A model generated the notes under the pieces. The model was not told the DNA's origin and searched no databases. It saw only the letters and a program-made list of their open reading frames with translations. From Rikenellaceae bacterium DTU002 (GTDB lineage Bacteria > Bacteroidota > Bacteroidia > Bacteroidales > UBA932), in assembly GCA_001512865.1 (NCBI GenBank), contig LFSY01000145.1:17095-50665 (forward strand): a stretch of 33,571 nucleotides of DNA. The letters are read 5' to 3'. Positions within the stretch are counted from its first letter, which is position 1, and every line of letters begins with the position of its first letter. Position numbers and translations under genes: made by a program. Positions 1-8,527 of this stretch are shown piece by piece.

Positions 1-1302
1 TTCTTTACCAGCTGCAAGTGCCCGCTCTGCATAGAAGCCAAAGGCGATATGAGCTGGACGGAATACCGCCTGAAACTGATGACGGAAGCCGGGAAAACAC
101 TGGTTCTGGATCCTGCCCGCAAGGTCAATCCCAATGTGCGCGTGATCATCAAGTATCCCAACTGGTGCGACCATTTCCAGGGCCTCGGATTTGACCTGGA
201 ACACGGACCTCATTTGTTTGACGGAGTATGGACCGGTACGGAAACCCGGGATCCCTCCTCGGCACAACACCTGCAAAATTATCTGAGCTACAATGTTTTC
301 AGGTATCTGGACAACCTGCGTCCGGGATTCAACTTCGGAGGCTGGGTGGACAGCGGAGGCTCCCATATGGGTATGTACAGGTATGCCGAACAACTTTGGC
401 TCACTTTATTTGCCAAAGCACCCGAAGTAACCCTGTTTGCCTACAACCAGCTGCTGCGTCAACCCCTGCTGGGCAAAACCGCCACCGAGACTTTTGTCCT
501 TACAGACAGTTTCCTGGGAGAACTGGGTCGCCCGCAAGGAATTGTCTCCTACAAACCTTTCCATGCTACAGGAGAAGATTTCCTGCAAAATTACCTGGGT
601 ATGATAGGTCTTCCCATGGATATGCTTCCCTGTTTCCCGGAAGACAAAAAAGTGGTTCTGCTTACCGAACAGGCGAAGTTTGACCCGGACATCGCCCAAA
701 AGATTCAGGAACAGTTACTACGGGGTGGCGATGTGATCGTTACCACGGGATTGGTCAAGGCCATTCCCGATAAGATCGCATCCATTGCAGAAATCCGCTG
801 TTCGGACCTGAAAGCCCTGGTCAACGATTTCGGGTGGAACGGGACCAGCAGCAAAGACCTGCTTATCCCCCAGGTACACTACCTGACGAACGACTCCTGG
901 GAGATCGTATCTGCAGGCAAACCGCTGACCAGGGGCGTGACGGGTTATCCGATCCTGCTGAGGTGTTCCTTTGCCAAAGGGAACATGTATGTGCTCACCA
1001 TCCCGGACAATTTCGCCGATCTGTATGAATACCCTGACAAGGCACTCAACATGATCCGCCTGTTCATGGGCCGGGACCTGGATGTCCGCATTGAAGGTCC
1101 TTCTAAGGTCGGTCTTTTTGTATACGACAACGGCACATTCATTGTGGAATCGTTTCTGGATGAACCGGTTGAAGTACAAGTGGTCCTGTCCTCCGATGAA
1201 AAGGTTGTCCGCGAATTGTTGGAAAACAAAGCATACCCCGTGGCCTCCCGTAAATTCGCCATAACCCTGGAACCACACACGTTCAAGGTTTTTCAAAAAT
1301 AA
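1..1302 (+). CDS. Glycoside-hydrolase-like / hypothetical carbohydrate-active protein, 5'-truncated by window edge
   Basis: Frame 1 is open from base 1 (FFTSCKCPLCIEAKGDMSWTEYRL...), so the ATG at 49 is probably internal. It continues to a stop at 1302. Aromatic-rich (beta/alpha)-barrel-like sequence (VWTGTETRDPSSAQHLQNYLSYNVFRYLDNLRPG). The family assignment is tentative. Confidence 0.6.
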   Translation, partial: FFTSCKCPLCIEAKGDMSWTEYRLKLMTEAGKTLVLDPARKVNPNVRVIIKYPNWCDHFQGLGFDLEHGPHLFDGVWTGTETRDPSSAQHLQNYLSYNVFRYLDNLRPGFNFGGWVDSGGSHMGMYRYAEQLWLTLFAKAPEVTLFAYNQLLRQPLLGKTATETFVLTDSFLGELGRPQGIVSYKPFHATGEDFLQNYLGMIGLPMDMLPCFPEDKKVVLLTEQAKFDPDIAQKIQEQLLRGGDVIVTTGLVKAIPDKIASIAEIRCSDLKALVNDFGWNGTSSKDLLIPQVHYLTNDSWEIVSAGKPLTRGVTGYPILLRCSFAKGNMYVLTIPDNFADLYEYPDKALNMIRLFMGRDLDVRIEGPSKVGLFVYDNGTFIVESFLDEPVEVQVVLSSDEKVVRELLENKAYPVASRKFAITLEPHTFKVFQK

Positions 1303-1316
1303 CCCGGCTGCCTCCT

Positions 1317-2198
1317 TTATATCGTTGATTTGTTCTTCCGGTAATGGGCCCTGAAAAGCTTGGGGGTCATGTTCTTCTTTTTCTTGAATATCCGGTTGAA
1401 ATTGGACAGGTTGTTGAACCCGCATTCAAAACAGATCTCGGATATGGTTTTGTTGGAATCCACAAGCATCCGGGAAGCATAACCCAGTCGGATATCTATG
1501 ATATAGTCAGAAAGGGTTTTTCCGGTACGCAGTTTGAAAAAACGGCTGAATGCCACAGGAGACATCCCTACCATCTGTGACAGGTTGCTCAACGAAAGTT
1601 CCCGCGTATAATGCTGATTGATGTAATCTTTCACCTTGCATACCCTGCGGCTTTCCGTATTTCTTTCCGCATGTGCAAAAGAGCTGCTTGCCAGGCTCCT
1701 GCTGTTCTCGGAGACAGAAAGCTCGTGGATCAGTTTGAGTAACCTCAGGAACTGCTCAAATCCTTTGTCTTCCCTGGCAATGGTGTCTATCAGATTGTAG
1801 ACCTTCATAATCGTCTCGATGGGGAAGGCCACCCCGTGTTCCGCTTTGACCAGCATCTTCCGGATGGTATTGAACTGGTTTTTTTCCAGCAGGCAGGATG
1901 GCAGCAAGTCCGGGGAAAATTGTATGGTAATCTCACGGATTACGGGAGATACGCAATTGCCCTGCTCCCAGACATGTTCCAGCCGTTCTCCGGAAATCAG
2001 AATAAGATCATAGTCTTCAACATATTCGATGCTATCCCCTATGGTTCTTTTCAGTCCTTTTCCGTGTTCAATGAAATTGATCTCGAATTCCCTGTGTTGG
2101 TGGAGGGGAAAGGTGAATTCCGTTTTGTAACGTTCTACAACGTGAAAACAGTCCTTGTCCGACAGGGGGGGGATCTCGTTGAGGATGCTTAGGTTCAT
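1317..2198 (-). CDS. AraC-family transcriptional regulator (N-terminal cupin-like sensor, C-terminal HTH)
   Basis: C-terminal double HTH: VCKVKDYINQHYTRELSLSNLSQMVGMSPVAFSRFFKLRTGKTLSDYIIDIRLGYASRMLVDSNKTISEICFECGFNNLSNFNRIFKKKKNMTPKLFR. Confidence 0.93.
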   Translation of the reverse strand: MNLSILNEIPPLSDKDCFHVVERYKTEFTFPLHQHREFEINFIEHGKGLKRTIGDSIEYVEDYDLILISGERLEHVWEQGNCVSPVIREITIQFSPDLLPSCLLEKNQFNTIRKMLVKAEHGVAFPIETIMKVYNLIDTIAREDKGFEQFLRLLKLIHELSVSENSRSLASSSFAHAERNTESRRVCKVKDYINQHYTRELSLSNLSQMVGMSPVAFSRFFKLRTGKTLSDYIIDIRLGYASRMLVDSNKTISEICFECGFNNLSNFNRIFKKKKNMTPKLFRAHYRKNKSTI

Positions 2199-2218
2199 AT
2201 CTGCAAAACTAATAAAAA

Positions 2219-2992
2219 TCAGAGAAGCAGCAAACTGACAGCCATTACGGCCATACCTGCAATAAAGCCCATAATGGACAGATGGTGCCTCCCGAAACGT
2301 TCCGCTCCGGGGAGCAGTTCATCTATGGAAATGAAAACCATGATCCCCGAAACACCTGCCATAACGATGCCTTCCAGGAGGGGATTCCAGAACGGGAAAA
2401 GGACAAGTATCGCTACCAGCGCTCCCAGGGGCTCTGCCAATCCGGAAAGGAAGGAAAACCAGAATGCTTTCTTTCTGCTTCCCGTAGCATGGTAAATGGG
2501 TACAGAGACGGCAATACCTTCCGGGATGTTGTGAATGGCTATGGCAAGGGCTATGGGGATGCCCACATCCAGGCTTTTCATCCCGGACATGAAGGCGGCT
2601 ATTCCTTCGGGAAAATTATGTATGCCAATGCTCAGGGCAAGCATGACTCCCATTCTTTTCAGGCGCTTGTTCTTGTCCATATCCTCGGAAAGATGTATCT
2701 CGTGAGGATTCTCGTCTTCTGGTATCAGAAAGTCGATCACGGCTATCAGGGCAATCCCTCCGAAAAAGGAAAGCACCACCTGCAGATCGTTCAAAACGAC
2801 CCTGGCCTCGGGGATCAGTTCCATAAATGAAATGTAGACCATCACCCCGGCAGAGAAACCCAGCGTCAGGGAAAGGAAACGGGTATTGGTCCGTTTTGTC
2901 AGAAAGGCGACCAGAGATCCTATTCCCGTGGCAAGTCCGGCAAAAAGGGTCAGGGCAAAAGCTATAAATATCTGAGAACGTTCAAATTCCAT
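2219..2992 (-). CDS. zupT: ZIP-family metal (zinc) transporter, ZupT-like
   Basis: Multi-TM protein with the ZIP signatures SIGIHNFPEGIAAFMSG and AIAIHNIPEGIAVSVPIY. Confidence 0.9.
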   Translation of the reverse strand: MEFERSQIFIAFALTLFAGLATGIGSLVAFLTKRTNTRFLSLTLGFSAGVMVYISFMELIPEARVVLNDLQVVLSFFGGIALIAVIDFLIPEDENPHEIHLSEDMDKNKRLKRMGVMLALSIGIHNFPEGIAAFMSGMKSLDVGIPIALAIAIHNIPEGIAVSVPIYHATGSRKKAFWFSFLSGLAEPLGALVAILVLFPFWNPLLEGIVMAGVSGIMVFISIDELLPGAERFGRHHLSIMGFIAGMAVMAVSLLLL

Positions 2993-3004
2993 TATATTCA
3001 GGGA

Positions 3005-4105
3005 TTACGATGTCAGTCGCTGTACCACTTTAAAACGGGAGAGAAACTCGCTGGCAAAGACGCGCAAGACCGTATAGGCAGGAATGGCAACGAGCATTCC
3101 CACGGCACCTCCCATATATCCGGAAACAAGGATGACGATAAAGATCTCAAGAGGGTGCGCCTTGATGCTGCTGGAATAGATGACGGGCTGAAACAGGTAC
3201 GTGTCAAGCATGTTTATCCCCACATATACGCCGGCCATGGCAACGACAAACAGTACAAGTCCGGGATAGCCCGACGATCCGTAGGAAGTCACAATACCCA
3301 ATACAATGCCCAGTGATCCTGCAAGTAACGGACCCACGTAGGGTACGATATTGAAAATGCCAAAAAGGAGTCCCAGGACAAGGGCCAGCTGGTATTCAAT
3401 CCTCACGATGAAGTGCAGTCCCGTGGAAATGAGGAGGGTCATTGTGAACACCTGTATCACTATACCGAGAAAATATCTTAAAAGCAGTTCATTAACCGAT
3501 TTCATGGCATGTGAGAACTTCTCTTCATATTTTTCAGGCACAATGGCCATGACCATATTGCCAAACATATTTTCCTCCTTAAGAAAGAAAAAAGTAATGA
3601 AAACCACCGAGAATAAGCCTACCCCGAAGTTTACGAGGAAAGAAGCCACTGATCCAAACAGGCGGGTTACGATCTGGGGATGCAGCAGTTTGTCTATCTC
3701 GGTCCAAATTAAGGATTCGATCGTAACGGACGGGGCAACGGACGGAAAATAATGATGCATCAGGGCATTAATCTGGCGCATAGGTTCTGACAACATGGCC
3801 GTTACTTCCTGCAATTTCAGGGAATCTAACCGGGAAGCAATCCCGCTCACCAGAGGTGTCATAAAATAGATGACAAGGGCCACCACCCCAAACATGAACA
3901 GCATGACGATCAGTGCTGAGAGGGCTTTTGGAATATGCCATTTCCTGATCCTCAGACGGGAAAGCCATCTGACTACGGGCCTGCCCATGAGGGATAAAAG
4001 GGCTGCGATCAGTATATAGGTAATGATACTGCGAAAATACCATACAATCAATACGATGATGGCAAGTACGGCAGCTCCGATGATGTATTTGGCCAGTTTA
4101 TTCAT
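3005..4105 (-). CDS. AI-2E transporter (PerM/YhhT/TqsA) family permease
   Basis: Multi-TM protein of 366 aa with family-like motifs (ALVLGLLFGIFNIVPYVGPLLAGSLGIVLG). 12 nt from the ZIP gene, so probably co-transcribed. Confidence 0.88.
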   Translation of the reverse strand: MNKLAKYIIGAAVLAIIVLIVWYFRSIITYILIAALLSLMGRPVVRWLSRLRIRKWHIPKALSALIVMLFMFGVVALVIYFMTPLVSGIASRLDSLKLQEVTAMLSEPMRQINALMHHYFPSVAPSVTIESLIWTEIDKLLHPQIVTRLFGSVASFLVNFGVGLFSVVFITFFFLKEENMFGNMVMAIVPEKYEEKFSHAMKSVNELLLRYFLGIVIQVFTMTLLISTGLHFIVRIEYQLALVLGLLFGIFNIVPYVGPLLAGSLGIVLGIVTSYGSSGYPGLVLFVVAMAGVYVGINMLDTYLFQPVIYSSSIKAHPLEIFIVILVSGYMGGAVGMLVAIPAYTVLRVFASEFLSRFKVVQRLTS

Positions 4106-4148
4106 TCAGATTCAAAAATAATCTTTTTTCACCGATCCTAAGCAATTT

Positions 4149-5573
4149 TCAATACAATTCCACCCGGTTTATCAGGGGAGGGGCACCGGCTTCCAGAATA
4201 CTGATCCTTACCTTTTCCGAGGTTACCTGCCGGAAGCGGAACATCCTCCTGTATCCTATGGTCGTACCCCGCGCAAACAACTGCCACTTCCCGTCTTCCG
4301 GATCACTGTATTCTGCTATGAAACGGGCCACACGCTGGCCCAAAGGGATGTACTCTCCGAGGGATAACACAGAAAATGTCACCGGCCGGTCAAAGTGAAG
4401 TGTAAAGGAAGCGGTGGTCCTGTCATCCGCGGGTTTCCAGTAAGTGCGGTCATCGTTGTCGGTGATTCCGGCAGGCCTGAACTTACGGGACCCCCCGCCT
4501 TGTTGATTAGAAACCGTTACCCGGGCGTTCCCTGCCAGGTTCACGGAAAACAGACTGTCCCTCCTTTCTTTGAATTCCATCAGGCGGATCGAATCACCGG
4601 CAGGTATCCGCCCTCTTCTGTCCGGAGGTACGTTCAGCAGCAGGTTGGCATTCCGGCCTACCGATCCAAAATATATATCCATCAGTTGATCAACGGTTTT
4701 CAGCTGATCGTCCGTGGCAGGACTGTAGAACCATCCGGGACGGATGGACACGTCCGCCTCGGCAGGTATCCAGTAAGGACCTCCGCGCTGGCCGGAGTTC
4801 AGGATCCCGAAGGGAGGTGCATGCTTCCCGGGACTGTAACCGGAAGTATCCATGGTTGACCAGTTGGTTTCTCCTGCGTATCCCGTTTCGTTCCCAACCC
4901 ACCGGCATCCAGGTCCCACATCGCTGAATATTACGGCCTGTGGCTGATGTTCCCTTACGGTCCTGTTGAACAGATCCCAGTCATAGGGAGAAACCGAAAG
5001 ATCTCCGCAGGCCCCGTCAAACCACTGTTCGAAAACAGGTCCGTAGGAAGTGAGCACTTCTTCCAGCGTACTGGCAAAGATCCGGTTGTATGCAGCTGTG
5101 CCGTAACCGGGATGGTTCCTGTCCCATGGGGAAAGGTAAATCCCGAATTTCAACCCGTATTCCCTGCAGGCTGAGGACAATTCTTTCAGTACATCTCCCC
5201 TGCCCTCAAGCCAGGTACTCTGCGCCACTGTATGGTCGCTGAAACGGCTCGGCCACAGACAAAAACCATCGTGATGCTTTGCCGTGATAATGATCCCTTT
5301 CATTCCGGCCGCTTTGGCAGTGGCCACCCACTGCAGGCAATCCAGTTCAGAGGGATTGAAGACAGCCGGGTCTTCCAATCCGCTCCCCCACTCCATATCG
5401 GTGAAGGTATTGGGACCGAAATGTACAAACATATAATATGCCATGTGCTGCCATTCCATCTGGGCCCCGGAAGGAAGGGCCCCATAAGGTTCGGGATGGC
5501 CATCCGGAGAGCAGCTGGATACAAAAACAAAAAAAATGAACCCGATTGTGCCGGAAACTATTTTATTTTCCAT
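4149..5573 (-). CDS. GH29 alpha-L-fucosidase, lipoprotein-type signal peptide
   Basis: N-terminal signal with lipobox-like FVSSC; GH29 motifs MFVHFGPNTFTDMEWG, KHHDGFCLWPS, FGIYLSPWDRNHPGYG and nucleophile region FEQWFDGACGD; C-terminal discoidin-like region. Confidence 0.93.
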   Translation of the reverse strand: MENKIVSGTIGFIFFVFVSSCSPDGHPEPYGALPSGAQMEWQHMAYYMFVHFGPNTFTDMEWGSGLEDPAVFNPSELDCLQWVATAKAAGMKGIIITAKHHDGFCLWPSRFSDHTVAQSTWLEGRGDVLKELSSACREYGLKFGIYLSPWDRNHPGYGTAAYNRIFASTLEEVLTSYGPVFEQWFDGACGDLSVSPYDWDLFNRTVREHQPQAVIFSDVGPGCRWVGNETGYAGETNWSTMDTSGYSPGKHAPPFGILNSGQRGGPYWIPAEADVSIRPGWFYSPATDDQLKTVDQLMDIYFGSVGRNANLLLNVPPDRRGRIPAGDSIRLMEFKERRDSLFSVNLAGNARVTVSNQQGGGSRKFRPAGITDNDDRTYWKPADDRTTASFTLHFDRPVTFSVLSLGEYIPLGQRVARFIAEYSDPEDGKWQLFARGTTIGYRRMFRFRQVTSEKVRISILEAGAPPLINRVELY

Positions 5574-5583
5574 AGGAAATATT

Positions 5584-5591
5584 TACCTTTG
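5584..5591 (+). promoter_or_regulatory. Bacteroidota -7 element TACCTTTG
   Basis: Match to TAnnTTTG upstream of the oxidoreductase at 5648; leaves a leader of about 50 nt. Confidence 0.5.
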
Positions 5592-5647
5592 TCAATAATT
5601 AACAGATAATACTATAAACAATTTATAAAAATACAAAAATTTACCCT

Positions 5648-8146
5648 ATGAAACATCTAATCATAGGCGGTGTGGCAGGTGGAGCCACCACCGCAGCAAG
5701 AATCAGAAGAAATGACGAAAAGGCCGGGATCATTATGTTCGAAAGAGGAAAATATATTTCCTATGCCAACTGCGGTCTGCCTTATTACATTGGTGACGTC
5801 ATCAAAGACAGGGCAAAGCTATTCGTTCAGACCCCCGAAAGTTTCGGGACCCGTTTCAATATGGAGGTAAGGGTGAACTCCGAAGTCATAGCCATCGATA
5901 CTGAAAAACAAGAGGTCACTGTCAGAAACGAAAATGGAGAAGAATACCGTGAAAGTTATGATAAGCTACTGCTTTCGCCCGGTGCAAATCCCGTGAAACC
6001 GCCGCTTCCGGGCATAGACTCTGAAGGCATCTTTACCATGAGAAACGTGGATGATACGGATCGTATCAAGGAATATATGCGTTCGCACCCCATCCGCAGG
6101 GCCGTGGTAGTGGGAGCCGGTTTCATAGGGCTGGAAATGGCAGAAAACCTGCACGCTGCAGGAGCACATGTAGCCATCGTGGAAATGGCTGAACAGGTGA
6201 TGACACCCATAGATTTTTCCATGGCCGGCCTGGTACACCAGCATCTTTACCAAAAGCACATCGACCTGCATCTGAGCCAGGCCGTTAAGGGATTTGTACC
6301 TGTATCGGGACCCGATCCCCTGATCAGGGTCCAGCTGAACGACGGGAACGTTCTGGAAGCCGATATGGTCATTCTGTCCATTGGTGTGAGGCCGGATACA
6401 AGTCTGGCAAAACAGGCAGGGATCACACTGGGCCGTACCGGAGGCATACACGTGAACCAATACCTCCGGACCTCCGCGGAAAATGTATATGCCGTAGGGG
6501 ATGCCATAGAATTCCCCCACCCCGTCAGCGGCGAGCCGTGGCTCAATTACCTGGCCGGACCGGCCAACAGGCAGGCCAGGATCGTTGCAGACAATATGGT
6601 CTTCGGGGACCGTATAGCATACGAAGGGTCCATTGGCACCTCCATTGCCAAGGTATTTGACCTTACTGTGGGTTCCACGGGACTTCCGGGCAAGAAACTG
6701 AAACAGTTGAATATCCCGTACCTCACCTCCACAACACACTCCAATTCTCATGCGGGTTACTATCCCAACGCTTTGCAAATGAGTACAAAAATCACATTCG
6801 ATCCTGAAACGGGACGGCTTTTCGGAGGTCAGATAGTGGGATATGAAGGGGTTGACAAGCGTATTGACCTGTTAGCCCAGGTGGTTAAAAAACAAGGCAC
6901 CGTGTACGACCTGCTCACGCTGGAACATGCGTATGCCCCGCCATATTCCTCTGCCAAAGATCCCGTAGCCATTGCCGGTTATGTGGCATCCAACATATTG
7001 AGCGGTAAAATGAAGCCGGTCTACTGGAGAAAAATGCAAAAAACAGGACCCGGTGAAGTCACCAGGCTCGATGTGCGTACGGTAGCTGAAAACAGCCTGG
7101 GAACCATTCCCGGATCCTTGAATATTCCCGTAGACGAACTCAGGAACAGGCTGGACGAGATCCCCCGTGACAAACCCGTGTATGTATTCTGTGCAGTTGG
7201 CTTACGGGGTTACCTTGCAAGCAATATATTGATACAGAACGGTTTCAGCAACGTGTATAACCTCAGCGGAGGGTACAAGACTTATGAAGCCGCAGGCGAA
7301 TCGGAAAAGAAATCCATTCCCATCACGCCTGCATTTTCTGCTCCCTATTCAGACTCGGGAGATCCGCTGACTAAGATCAAGGCAGCTTCAGTGTCCAGCG
7401 CCGCAGCCATGGAAGTCAATACCCTGAAAATAGACGCGACAGGCCTGCAATGTCCGGGCCCTATCATGAAGATCAAGAACAGCATAGATGCCATCGAGCC
7501 GGGACAGAGGGTGGAAATACAGGCTACCGACCCCGGGTTTGCCCGTGACGTACAGGCCTGGTGTCAGACAACCGGGAATGTACTGATTGAACAGACAGAC
7601 AGCAAAGGAGTATTCAGGGCCGTTGTGGAAAAGAGACCCAGGCAGTCTGAAGCCTCTGTAACAGCATCTGCCGGGAACAAAGGAAAAACGATGATCATGT
7701 TCAGTGATGATCTGGACAAGGCGCTGGCTACATTCGTGCTGGCAAACGGAGCAGCAGCCACGGGAGAAAAAGTCAGTATCTTCTTCACTTTCTGGGGTCT
7801 GAACGTGATCAAAAAAACGCGGAAGCCTGCGGTCAGGAAAGACATATTCGGGAAAATGTTCGGCATGATGCTGCCATCTCATTCCGGGGCACTGAAACTG
7901 TCAAAAATGAACATGTTCGGGGCCGGGAGCCGTATGATGCGTCATATCATGAAGATACGTGGCATAGATTCCCTGGAGGACCTAAGACGTCAGGCTATCG
8001 ACAACGGTGTGGAATTCATTGCCTGTCAGATGTCTATGGATGTTATGGGTGTAAAAAGGGAAGAATTGCTTGATAACGTTACTATAGGAGGAGTGGCCTC
8101 TTATATGAACCGTGCCGTACAGGCAGATGTTAACCTGTTTATCTGA
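5648..8146 (+). CDS. CoA-disulfide-reductase-type FAD/NAD(P) oxidoreductase fused to rhodanese, TusA and DsrE-like domains
   Basis: N-terminal FAD motif IIGGVAGGATTAARIRR and redox Cys YANCGLPYYIG; rhodanese loop VFCAVGLRGYLAS; TusA motif DATGLQCPGPIMKIKNSI; C-terminal DsrE-like region with FIACQMSMDVMGVKREEL. Confidence 0.93.
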   Translation: MKHLIIGGVAGGATTAARIRRNDEKAGIIMFERGKYISYANCGLPYYIGDVIKDRAKLFVQTPESFGTRFNMEVRVNSEVIAIDTEKQEVTVRNENGEEYRESYDKLLLSPGANPVKPPLPGIDSEGIFTMRNVDDTDRIKEYMRSHPIRRAVVVGAGFIGLEMAENLHAAGAHVAIVEMAEQVMTPIDFSMAGLVHQHLYQKHIDLHLSQAVKGFVPVSGPDPLIRVQLNDGNVLEADMVILSIGVRPDTSLAKQAGITLGRTGGIHVNQYLRTSAENVYAVGDAIEFPHPVSGEPWLNYLAGPANRQARIVADNMVFGDRIAYEGSIGTSIAKVFDLTVGSTGLPGKKLKQLNIPYLTSTTHSNSHAGYYPNALQMSTKITFDPETGRLFGGQIVGYEGVDKRIDLLAQVVKKQGTVYDLLTLEHAYAPPYSSAKDPVAIAGYVASNILSGKMKPVYWRKMQKTGPGEVTRLDVRTVAENSLGTIPGSLNIPVDELRNRLDEIPRDKPVYVFCAVGLRGYLASNILIQNGFSNVYNLSGGYKTYEAAGESEKKSIPITPAFSAPYSDSGDPLTKIKAASVSSAAAMEVNTLKIDATGLQCPGPIMKIKNSIDAIEPGQRVEIQATDPGFARDVQAWCQTTGNVLIEQTDSKGVFRAVVEKRPRQSEASVTASAGNKGKTMIMFSDDLDKALATFVLANGAAATGEKVSIFFTFWGLNVIKKTRKPAVRKDIFGKMFGMMLPSHSGALKLSKMNMFGAGSRMMRHIMKIRGIDSLEDLRRQAIDNGVEFIACQMSMDVMGVKREELLDNVTIGGVASYMNRAVQADVNLFI

Positions 8147-8523
8147 TGTCGTGTATGAACGATTCAATATGTCTGATGAAAGATGTCCTGAAGGCTTTCA
8201 ATGAATTTGAAAAAAGCCTGGTCCAGGCCCATTCCATATCCCTGAATGAAGCCATGCTGCTTTGTTTGCTGGGAGAACACCGTACAAAAAAGCGAACGGG
8301 ACATCTTTCAGCTTCCGAAATAGCCGAAATGACAGGTTTTTCGCCCTCGCACATCTCTAAGATATTGCGTTCGGCCGAATCCGGAAAATGGATAAGCCGT
8401 TCACTGTGCCCGGAGGATAAAAGAAAAATGCATTTCGAACTTACGGCCGATGGGTATGAGAAATACAGGCAATTGAAAAACACTCCGGTTGAGGTCCCCG
8501 ATCTTTTAAAAAAACTGATCTGA
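8146..8523 (+). CDS. MarR-family winged-helix regulator
   Basis: 125 aa: LSASEIAEMTGFSPSHISKILRSAESGKWISRSLCPEDKRKMHFELTADGYE. Start overlaps the preceding stop (TGATG), so translationally coupled to the oxidoreductase. Confidence 0.85.
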   Translation: MSCMNDSICLMKDVLKAFNEFEKSLVQAHSISLNEAMLLCLLGEHRTKKRTGHLSASEIAEMTGFSPSHISKILRSAESGKWISRSLCPEDKRKMHFELTADGYEKYRQLKNTPVEVPDLLKKLI

Positions 8524-8527
8524 TACC

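Noticed and set aside
718-1425. Antisense ORF of 235 aa opposite the glycosidase-like gene
   Set aside because: Composition is low-complexity antisense translation with no recognisable domain; the opposite strand has a coherent protein.
5966-6778. 270-aa minus-strand ORF inside the oxidoreductase gene
   Set aside because: Fully antisense to a well-supported conserved enzyme; no domain or promoter.
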